A DNA stretch of 12,337 nucleotides, from assembly GCA_946886975.1 (NCBI GenBank), contig CAMPJV010000042.1, forward strand, positions 1 through 12,337, given 5' to 3'. The notes beneath the pieces are model-generated. The model saw only the letters and a list, made by a program, of their open reading frames with translations. It was not told where the DNA came from and did not search any database. Below are positions 6,802 through 12,337 of this stretch, piece after piece. Every line of letters begins with the position of its first letter. Positions within the stretch are counted from its first letter, which is position 1. The stretch is from an uncultured Taibaiella sp. (GTDB lineage: Bacteria > Bacteroidota > Bacteroidia > Chitinophagales > Chitinophagaceae). The translations under genes and the position numbers were made by a program.

Positions 6802-8238
6802 CTATATCATAGACTTAACGACAGCGCCAAGTTTCTTCAAGGATCTGTCTAACTCATTGCTCCATGGCATCCCATAGCTAAGTCGCATGCAATTCTGATA
6901 TCTGTCTTGCAAAGAGAACATCGCTCCAGGAGCAATGCTTATCTTATGAATGATGGCTTCTCTGTAAAGCTGATATGTATCGATCTGCTTTGGTAGTTCC
7001 ACCCAGAGGATAAATCCGCCCGTGGGTTGACTGAGCTTCGTACCTTCCGGGAAATAGTCGCCAATCGCTCTTGTATAGTGGAGGCAGTTTGCATGCAGCA
7101 TATTGCGCAGCTTGCGCAGGTGGTGTTCATACCTGCCTGTCGCAAGAAAATTAGCTATGGTCATCTGCTCCACAGATGCGGAAGTAATACTGTGATAAAG
7201 CTTTAACCTCTTCACTTGCTCATAGTGCTTACCGGGAGCAACCCACCCCACTCTATAGCCAGGCGCAAGTGTCTTGGAAATTGAACTACACCACAGTACA
7301 TTGCCTTCCTCATCATAGCTCTTACATGATTTAGGTCGCTTCTTGCCGTAATAAACATCCCCATACAGGTCATCTTCGATTAAAGGGACGCCATGAAAGG
7401 AAAGTAATCTAACCAGCTCTTTCTTCTGATCATCAGGAATACAGAAACCAAGAGGATTGCTAAAGTTGGTCACAAAAAGGCAGGCCTTGAGGTCGTACTT
7501 CTGCAGGGCCTTCTTTACATCAGCCGGATCAACACCAGTATCGGGATGAGTTGGCAGCTCAAGGACACGTAATCCCATACTGTTAAGTAACCGAAGCGTG
7601 CCAAAGTATGCAGGACTCTCCACCGCTATGGTATCACCTCTCTTTGTGAGTGCCATCAGGCAATATGAGATCGCGTTCATACAACCTGCCGTCGTTATAA
7701 GATCATTCTCATCAAGGGTTCCCTCCCAGTTCAGTGCCCACCTGGCGATCTGGCGGCGTAGCAGCGCGTTCCCTTTTACCGGCTCATAAGCGGTGCCATT
7801 GGCAGGTAGTTCACGGACCGCCTGAAGCATGGCTTTGTTCAATTGAGCAAGGGGCAGCATCTCCGATGCCGGTACGCTGAGGGAAAAACGGATCACTTTC
7901 GGATCTGCCCAATCTTCATACACCTCAGATATGATTGCATCCACATTCTTGAACTGTATGGAGTGCGACGGTTTACTTTTGTCCAGCCGCTGCGGAAATC
8001 TCGAAGGATTGTATTTGATATAGTAACCAGATTGCGGCCTTGACTCTATCAAACCTTTCCCCTCCAGATGGTAATACGCCTGCAATGCAGTGCTGACACT
8101 GATATCATGATGTGTACTTAGATTGCGCACCGATGGAAGCTTATCCCCTACATTGAGCACCTGCTCCATTATCTGTCTCTCGATCAGGTCCGCAATATAT
8201 AAGTAAAGGTGATCGTTCTTTGCTCTTGAAAGAGGCAT
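6802..8238 (-). CDS. MocR-type regulator (GntR winged helix fused to aminotransferase domain)
   Basis: A 478-residue cytosolic transcription factor of the MocR/GabR type. Residues 1 to about 75 are a GntR winged helix ('YLYIADLIERQIMEQ', 'GDKLPSVRNLS', 'VSTALQAYYHLEGKGLIESRPQSGYYI'). Residues about 110-475 are a class I aminotransferase fold: 'NPLG' in place of the usual NPTG, 'IEDDLYGDVYY' at 287-297 supplying the PLP-contacting Asp and Tyr, and the Schiff-base lysine K322 in SSISKTLAPGYRVGW. Its length is typical of the family. Such proteins bind PLP, often with an amino-acid-like effector, and mostly work as regulators. The gene is divergent from the EamA-led operon with a 107-bp spacer, the classic position for a MocR acting on its neighbour. 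Its own -7 element lies inside one arm of the inverted repeat in that spacer, which suggests autoregulation. The effector is unknown; an amino acid or amine is the natural guess from the operon content. Confidence 0.93.
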   Translation of the reverse strand: MPLSRAKNDHLYLYIADLIERQIMEQVLNVGDKLPSVRNLSTHHDISVSTALQAYYHLEGKGLIESRPQSGYYIKYNPSRFPQRLDKSKPSHSIQFKNVDAIISEVYEDWADPKVIRFSLSVPASEMLPLAQLNKAMLQAVRELPANGTAYEPVKGNALLRRQIARWALNWEGTLDENDLITTAGCMNAISYCLMALTKRGDTIAVESPAYFGTLRLLNSMGLRVLELPTHPDTGVDPADVKKALQKYDLKACLFVTNFSNPLGFCIPDDQKKELVRLLSFHGVPLIEDDLYGDVYYGKKRPKSCKSYDEEGNVLWCSSISKTLAPGYRVGWVAPGKHYEQVKRLKLYHSITSASVEQMTIANFLATGRYEHHLRKLRNMLHANCLHYTRAIGDYFPEGTKLSQPTGGFILWVELPKQIDTYQLYREAIIHKISIAPGAMFSLQDRYQNCMRLSYGMPWSNELDRSLKKLGAVVKSMI

Positions 8239-8258
8239 ACGCTCTAAACTGTTATGGT

Positions 8259-8266
8259 CAAAAATA
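8259..8266 (-). promoter_or_regulatory. Probable -7 element of the MocR gene
   Basis: On the minus strand TATTTTTG fits TAnnTTTG at all fixed positions. It lies about 20 bp before the MocR start codon. A TTG is found 24 bp further upstream, one base outside the usual 17-23 bp spacing for a -33 element. Confidence 0.5.
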
Positions 8267-8302
8267 CAGAAATTGTATCTGTTTTATTCACAACAATCTC
8301 TT

Positions 8303-8310
8303 CATTTTTG
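8303..8310 (+). promoter_or_regulatory. Probable -7 element of the EamA operon
   Basis: CATTTTTG differs from TAnnTTTG only at the first base and is the mirror image of the MocR -7 element in the other repeat arm. It lies 35 bp before the EamA start codon. No perfect TTG -33 element is seen; CTG at 8279-8281 is 21 bp upstream. Confidence 0.4.
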
Positions 8311-8345
8311 TACCATAAGAATAGTAATCGAGTATTTGACCGGAT

Positions 8346-9311
8346 ATGACAAGACACACTAAGGCGTATATAGCACTAATATTTATCTGCATCGTATGGG
8401 GCACGACATACCTGGGTATAAGGATGGCAGTGATGCACTATCCTGCATTTCTTTTTGCGGCTGTGCGACAGGTAGCTTCTGCTGCCATCATCCTCGCCAT
8501 AGGACTCGCAATTAATAGGAAGGCGGATCTTTCCCGCAGCAACCTGGTTCATCAGGCCATTGTTGGGTTTCTGTTGATCACAGTAGGAAACGGTTTGGTG
8601 ACCTGGGGCGAACGATCTGTACCAAGCGGAATTGCAGCTCTGATTTGTTCGCTCATGCCATTGGTTAGTGTGATCGCCAGCCTTATTATCTACAAGGAAG
8701 AGAAAGTCAATTCGCTTATAGTCATAGGCATGGTAATAGGTTTCATGGGTGTTGGACTCATCTTCAAAGACGATGTTTCAGGCATAACCAACAAAGATTA
8801 CCTAATTGGTATCCTTGCGATTTTTGTGGCAACCTCAAGTTGGGCGATAGGAAGCATCATTAATAAGAAAAGAAAGTCTGGCATCAATCCGGTATTCAAC
8901 TCCGGTCTTCAGCTTCTATTTGGCGGAGTATTCCTCTTCATGTTTAGTCCCATAGTCGATGATTATAGTGAAATGCACTTTATGCATCCTGAAGTGCTAT
9001 GGCCCATGGTATATCTTGTCATCTTCGGATCGGTGTTGGCCTATACAGCATATATGTATGCGCTTAAAGAATTACCGGTAGGTGTGGTAAGCCTCTATGC
9101 CTACGTGAACCCTCTTGTCGCTGTGGTATTGGGATACCTTGTGCTGAATGAGCCTCTTACCTGGATTACAGGACTTTCATTCGTCTCTATAGTCACCGGC
9201 GTATACCTGGTTAATTATGGCTACAGGAAACAACACAAAGCAAAAGAAACTAAGGACTTCGGTAACAATGCTATCAGCGCGCTGCCGGTTCCCGAATCAA
9301 AAAACAGATAG
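8346..9311 (+). CDS. EamA/DMT-family transporter
   Basis: A 321-residue inner-membrane transporter of the drug/metabolite superfamily. The pattern is two repeated EamA modules of five helices each. The first starts at about residue 8 ('ALIFICIVWGTTYLGIRMAV', with the typical W-G-T-T-Y opening) and ends near 'GVGLIFKD' at about 140. The second starts near 'LIGILAIFVATSSWAIGSI' at about 153 and ends at about 292 in 'TGVYLVNYGYRK'. A hydrophilic tail of about 30 residues follows. Members export amino acids, related metabolites or toxic compounds (RhtA-like and YdcZ/RarD-like transporters are known examples); the substrate here is not evident. It is the first gene of the five-gene operon and is divergent from MocR. 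In that setting, export of an amino-acid-like compound sensed by MocR is a reasonable inference. Confidence 0.92.
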   Translation: MTRHTKAYIALIFICIVWGTTYLGIRMAVMHYPAFLFAAVRQVASAAIILAIGLAINRKADLSRSNLVHQAIVGFLLITVGNGLVTWGERSVPSGIAALICSLMPLVSVIASLIIYKEEKVNSLIVIGMVIGFMGVGLIFKDDVSGITNKDYLIGILAIFVATSSWAIGSIINKKRKSGINPVFNSGLQLLFGGVFLFMFSPIVDDYSEMHFMHPEVLWPMVYLVIFGSVLAYTAYMYALKELPVGVVSLYAYVNPLVAVVLGYLVLNEPLTWITGLSFVSIVTGVYLVNYGYRKQHKAKETKDFGNNAISALPVPESKNR

Positions 9312-9348
9312 TGTATACGCAACTGCTCAACCTTTAAAAACAAAAAGC

Positions 9349-10398
9349 ATGGAATATCCAATAACCATTACCGCGCAAAAGGAAAGAATAGTAAAGGACA
9401 CCCGGACTATCCCCTTTGGTGTTCAGCCAACGGAACACATGTTCATTGCCGAGTACCGCGACAAAGGGTGGCGCAACACCAGGATCGTGCCTTTCACAGA
9501 TCTCACCATGAGTCCCTTTGCACTCTGCCTTCACTACGGACAAACAGTCTTTGAAGGGATGAAGGCATTTCTCATGGAGGATGGAAGGATAAACATATTC
9601 AGGCCAGATAAACATTATGAGCGCTTCTCGAAGTCGCTCCGGCGCATGTGTATGCCGGTTGTTCCAAAGGGTTTGTTTTTCGAGGCGCTCCATCAACTGG
9701 TCCTGCTGGATGGTAGCTGGATACCTGCAGAAGAGCATGGTTCCTTATACCTCCGGCCATTTATGATCGCGTCAGAAGAAAGGCTCGGGGTAAAAGCAGC
9801 TGACGAGTACCTGTTCATGATCGTATGCACACCCGCGTTCCAATATTATTCAGAGCCGCTGAAGGTAAAAGTCGAAACCACCTATATAAGAGCAGCCGAG
9901 GGTGGAACAGGCGACACCAAGTGCGGAGGTAATTATGGTGGTGCACTCTACCCAACTCAGCTATCAAGGGAAGCCGGCTACGACCAGGTGATCTGGACAG
10001 ACAGCAGGAATCATGAGTATATTGAGGAGTCAGGCACAATGAACCTGATGTTCTTTATAGAAGACACACTTATTACTCCACCGCTCTCTGGAACCATTCT
10101 GGATGGCGTTACCAGAGATTCACTCCTTACCATAGCAAATGACATGGGCATGAAGGTAGATGTCAGGCCAATTAGCTTTAAAGAAGTTCGGGCGGCACTG
10201 GAAAGTGGCAAGAAAGTAGAAGCGTTTGGTGCAGGTACCGCAGCTGTCGTCGCCCCGATCGAGCGTATTGCCATTGAAGGAAAAGAATACTCCTGTAATA
10301 TTAGCAAGGAAGCAAAGATGTATGAATTGCAGCGAAGACTATACAGCATACGCAAAGGAACGATGCCCGACAACCATAACTGGAACTACATTATATGA
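9349..10398 (+). CDS. ilvE: Branched-chain-type aminotransferase (class IV, PLP-dependent)
   Basis: A 349-residue cytosolic PLP enzyme of fold type IV, closest in pattern to the eukaryotic-like branched-chain aminotransferases that move an amino group between Val/Leu/Ile and 2-oxoglutarate. Visible marks are LHYGQTVFEGMKAF around residues 61-74, the PLP lysine K191 in TGDTKCGGNYGG, ESGTMN at 227-232 and GAGTAA near the C-terminus. The frame is open 44 codons further upstream, but those codons overlap the end of the EamA gene and do not resemble the family; the ATG at 9349, giving MEYPITITA, gives a typical length. It follows EamA by 37 bp and overlaps the GNAT gene by 4 bp (ATGA), implying translational coupling. 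No ilv biosynthesis genes are nearby, so a specialised or salvage role is possible and the symbol marks the family rather than a proven substrate. Confidence 0.88.
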   Translation: MEYPITITAQKERIVKDTRTIPFGVQPTEHMFIAEYRDKGWRNTRIVPFTDLTMSPFALCLHYGQTVFEGMKAFLMEDGRINIFRPDKHYERFSKSLRRMCMPVVPKGLFFEALHQLVLLDGSWIPAEEHGSLYLRPFMIASEERLGVKAADEYLFMIVCTPAFQYYSEPLKVKVETTYIRAAEGGTGDTKCGGNYGGALYPTQLSREAGYDQVIWTDSRNHEYIEESGTMNLMFFIEDTLITPPLSGTILDGVTRDSLLTIANDMGMKVDVRPISFKEVRAALESGKKVEAFGAGTAAVVAPIERIAIEGKEYSCNISKEAKMYELQRRLYSIRKGTMPDNHNWNYII

Positions 10399-10865
10399 CC
10401 ATGCAGCCAATAACTATAAATTACAAAGGCTATACTATTAGCACTAATAAGGAGCTATTGAGCGTTGAGGAAATCCACCAATGGTTATCCCAGAAATCGT
10501 ATTGGTGTAAGGATATACCCTTTGATGTGGTAAAGACTTCATTTGATCACTCCTACTGTATTGGTGCAATTAAAGATGGTAAACAGGTCGCTTTTGCCCG
10601 CTTCGTCACTGACTATGCAGTATTTGCCTACCTGGCGGATGTATATGTAGCCGAAGAGCACCGGGGAATAGGTATCAGCAAGAAAATGATGGAGATCCTG
10701 ATGAACCAGGATTGGGTAAAAGGACTGAGGAGGATAACGTTGGCGACGGTGGATGCTCATGGTCTTTATGAGAAGGTCGGATTTAACGCACCGCATAAGC
10801 CTGAGCGACTCCTCGAGATCTTTAGACCTGCAGTTTATGGAGATGTAAATAACCCCTGCTCTTAA
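10395..10865 (+). CDS. GNAT-family N-acetyltransferase
   Basis: A 156-residue cytosolic protein of the GNAT fold, which transfers an acetyl group from acetyl-CoA to an amine. The acetyl-CoA-binding motif A is 'LADVYVAEEHRGIGIS' (about 80-95), with R90-G-I-G-I-S as the pyrophosphate loop. The later 'TLATVDAHGLYEKVGF' segment (about 115-130) is the usual closing motif, in which the tyrosine is often the general acid. The length is normal for a single-domain GNAT. Its ATG overlaps the stop of the aminotransferase gene (ATGA), and a second possible start lies 6 bases downstream; the first is preferred because of the coupling. The PhzF gene follows 3 bp later. The substrate is unknown; an amino acid or amine handled by the neighbours is plausible. 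Confidence 0.9.
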   Translation: MTMQPITINYKGYTISTNKELLSVEEIHQWLSQKSYWCKDIPFDVVKTSFDHSYCIGAIKDGKQVAFARFVTDYAVFAYLADVYVAEEHRGIGISKKMMEILMNQDWVKGLRRITLATVDAHGLYEKVGFNAPHKPERLLEIFRPAVYGDVNNPCS

Positions 10866-10868
10866 AAG

Positions 10869-11651
10869 ATGAAGCTTTACATAGTAGACGCATTTGCCAC
10901 TAAACTTTTCGAAGGTAACCCGGCAGCGGTGTGCCCTATGGACTTCTGGCTACCGGATGCCCTGATGCAGCAAATTGCTTTTGAGAACAACCTTGCCGAG
11001 ACCGCCTTCGTGGTTAACGAAGCCGAAGGCTACAGAATAAGATGGTTTACACCACTCGTGGAAGTGGACCTATGCGGCCACGCGACACTGGCCGCTGCTC
11101 ATGTCTTACTTAATCATGAGCAGTTTGCAGGCGACCAGATTGAGTTTAATTCCCGCTCAGGACCACTTTCCGTCACCCGGCGTGACGATCTGTTGAGTCT
11201 CGACTTTCCAGCAGATAATGTTGAAGGAATAACACCATCAGAAACATTGTTAAGTTGCTTTCCCCTTCGGCCTAAGGAGCTATATAAAGGAAGTACAGAC
11301 TACATGTTTGTCTTTGACGCAGAGGAAGAGATCGTGAATATGTCACCGCAGCTTGATGCCGTAAACTCTCTCGACGCGAGAGGTGTGATCATAACAGCAA
11401 AAGGTAGAGAAGTAGACTTTGTATCAAGGTTTTTTGCTCCACGGTGCGGCATCAATGAAGACCCGGTAACAGGATCGGCGCATACCACGCTAACTCCTTA
11501 CTGGGCAACACAGCTCGGCAAAAACAGCTTAACTGCAAGGCAGCTCTCAGCACGGGGAGGCGAACTTAGCTGTGAATTGCTGAACAACCGGGTTATTATT
11601 TCCGGGAGGGCAATAACCTACCTTAAAGGATTCATCCAACTAAAGAACTAA
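10869..11651 (+). CDS. PhzF-family isomerase/epimerase-like enzyme
   Basis: A 260-residue cytosolic protein of the PhzF family, whose fold is two diaminopimelate-epimerase-like halves. The N-terminal half opens with MKLYIVDAFATKLFEGNPAAV and contains 'NNLAETAFV', where E44 corresponds to the catalytic glutamate of PhzF, followed by DLCGHATLAAAH at 67-78. The second half has GINEDPVTGSAH at 194-205, the family's conserved substrate-pocket motif. PhzF itself isomerises trans-2,3-dihydro-3-hydroxyanthranilate in phenazine synthesis, but no other phz genes occur here, so this is one of the many stand-alone PhzF-like proteins of unknown substrate. Its start lies 3 bp after the GNAT stop and the DinB gene follows 4 bp after its own stop, so it is firmly inside the operon. 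Confidence 0.92.
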   Translation: MKLYIVDAFATKLFEGNPAAVCPMDFWLPDALMQQIAFENNLAETAFVVNEAEGYRIRWFTPLVEVDLCGHATLAAAHVLLNHEQFAGDQIEFNSRSGPLSVTRRDDLLSLDFPADNVEGITPSETLLSCFPLRPKELYKGSTDYMFVFDAEEEIVNMSPQLDAVNSLDARGVIITAKGREVDFVSRFFAPRCGINEDPVTGSAHTTLTPYWATQLGKNSLTARQLSARGGELSCELLNNRVIISGRAITYLKGFIQLKN

Positions 11652-11655
11652 TACC

Positions 11656-12222
11656 ATGAGCATGTTACCTTATTTAAAGAGCGCTATCCGACAGTTTGAA
11701 TATTACAAACATCTCGGCGAGCAGGCTATGCTGCAGATTGACGATAGTCGTCTGGGCTGGCAGGCTAATGAAGAAAGTAACAGTATTCCAACAATTGTGA
11801 AGCACCTGCACGGAAATATGCTCAGCAGGTGGACTGACTTCCTGACTGAAGATGGCGAGAAGCCATGGCGGCAAAGAGACGCCGAATTCGAAAATAACAT
11901 TACCACAAGGGAGGAAGTTATGAAAGCCTGGAACGAGGGATGGTCCTGTCTATTTCACGCATTGAACAGTATTACCGATAGTGATCTTGACAAGACCATC
12001 TATATCAGGAACGACGGCCACACAGTTCTTGAAGCCATTAACCGGCAACTCGCACACTATCCATATCACATAGGGCAGATCGTCTTCGTAGCGAAGATGA
12101 TCAAAAATGACGGGTGGAAAAGCCTTTCCATTCCGAGGAATAAGTCTGCACAGTATAATTCTGAGAAGTTCTCCCAGGAAAAAAAGTCCAGGCACTTTAC
12201 TGACGATTTGCTCAATAAATAG
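11656..12222 (+). CDS. DinB-superfamily protein (DUF1572-like)
   Basis: A 188-residue cytosolic protein with the four-helix-bundle pattern of the DinB/DUF1572 superfamily. Candidate metal-binding histidines are H50/H52 in 'IVKHLHGNM' and H134 and H138 in 'LAHYPYHIGQIV', the spacing usual for DUF1572. The middle contains the characteristic 'DFLTEDGEKPWRQRD' segment. Characterised relatives include metal-dependent thiol transferases (bacillithiol and mycothiol S-transferases), but that activity cannot be assigned here. It starts 4 bp after the PhzF gene and is the last recognisable gene of the operon. No clear terminator hairpin is seen in the 115 bases after its stop. Confidence 0.87.
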   Translation: MSMLPYLKSAIRQFEYYKHLGEQAMLQIDDSRLGWQANEESNSIPTIVKHLHGNMLSRWTDFLTEDGEKPWRQRDAEFENNITTREEVMKAWNEGWSCLFHALNSITDSDLDKTIYIRNDGHTVLEAINRQLAHYPYHIGQIVFVAKMIKNDGWKSLSIPRNKSAQYNSEKFSQEKKSRHFTDDLLNK

Positions 12223-12337
12223 TGTCCAAATGCTTCCGACTGGCCGTAAAGAGGGCTACTGAATTCATAAAGCGCTAGCTCCCAGCCGGTTAACTTAAAA
12301 GCACCTGACGAATCATCTACCGTGACAAGCTATATTT

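Larger units (their letters stand above)
8252..8318. promoter_or_regulatory. Inverted repeat spanning the MocR/EamA divergent promoters (candidate operator)
   Basis: The left arm TTATGGTCAAAAAT (8252-8265) and right arm ATTTTTGTACCATAA (8304-8318) are reverse complements except for one extra base in the right arm. They are 38 bp apart. Each arm overlaps the -7 promoter element of the gene on its own side, so a regulator bound to both arms would touch both promoters. A smaller inverted repeat, ATACA-5 bp-TGTAT (8264-8278), overlaps the left arm. Confidence 0.6.

Noticed and set aside
9217..9348. Upstream in-frame extension of the aminotransferase (start at 9217)
   Set aside because: These 44 codons overlap the end of the transporter gene in another frame and do not resemble the family N-terminus; the ATG at 9349 gives a normal length.
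9334..9738. Minus-strand open frame of 134 codons inside the aminotransferase gene
   Set aside because: It is opposite a clearly real gene and its composition (many Cys, His, Trp without motif order) is typical of an antisense frame.
12223..12337. Minus-strand open frame entering the end of the DinB gene from about 12330
   Set aside because: It has no start codon in the unique part, begins after an in-frame stop near the window edge, and otherwise runs antisense to the DinB gene.

Overview
The window looks like chromosomal DNA of a Bacteroidota bacterium, most likely of the Chitinophagaceae or a close relative; the genus is not resolved. The evidence is a C-terminal type IX secretion (T9SS type A) sorting tail and choice-of-anchor L domain on a secreted protein, Bacteroidota-style -7 promoter elements (TAnnTTTG), no clear Shine-Dalgarno sequences before the starts, and overall protein character. 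Family calls come from motifs read by eye; no database search was run.

Layout. (1) 40-411 (-): a small secreted protein with a carboxypeptidase-regulatory-like fold. (2) 412-855: a gene-poor spacer with a four-unit 11-bp tandem repeat, and a good -7 element just before the next gene. (3) 856-2985 (+): a MutS2-type ATPase that ends without the usual Smr nuclease domain. A perfect 12-bp hairpin at 3010-3038 separates it from the convergent pair that follows. (4) 3057-4853 and 4899-5279 (both -): a large T9SS-exported adhesin-like protein and, upstream of it, a small secreted beta-domain protein, probably one transcription unit. (5) 5280-5621: a spacer with no gene found. (6) 5622-6614 (-): an AraC-family regulator. 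(7) 6802-8238 (-): a MocR-type regulator (GntR winged helix fused to an aminotransferase-like domain). (8) 8346-12222 (+), divergent from MocR: five tightly packed genes for an EamA/DMT transporter, a branched-chain-type class IV aminotransferase, a GNAT acetyltransferase, a PhzF-family enzyme and a DinB/DUF1572 protein. The last 115 bases hold no gene I can support.

The most coherent unit is 6802-12222. MocR proteins sense PLP or amino-acid ligands and commonly control a divergent neighbour. The 107-bp divergent spacer carries a near-perfect inverted repeat whose two arms each overlap the -7 element of one gene, as expected of a shared operator. The operon contents (exporter-type transporter, PLP aminotransferase, acetyltransferase, PhzF isomerase-like enzyme) suggest that an amino acid or derivative is modified and exported. 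The substrate cannot be read from the sequence. A third copy of the arm motif lies just after the MocR stop, upstream of the AraC gene, so the AraC regulator may belong to the same circuit.
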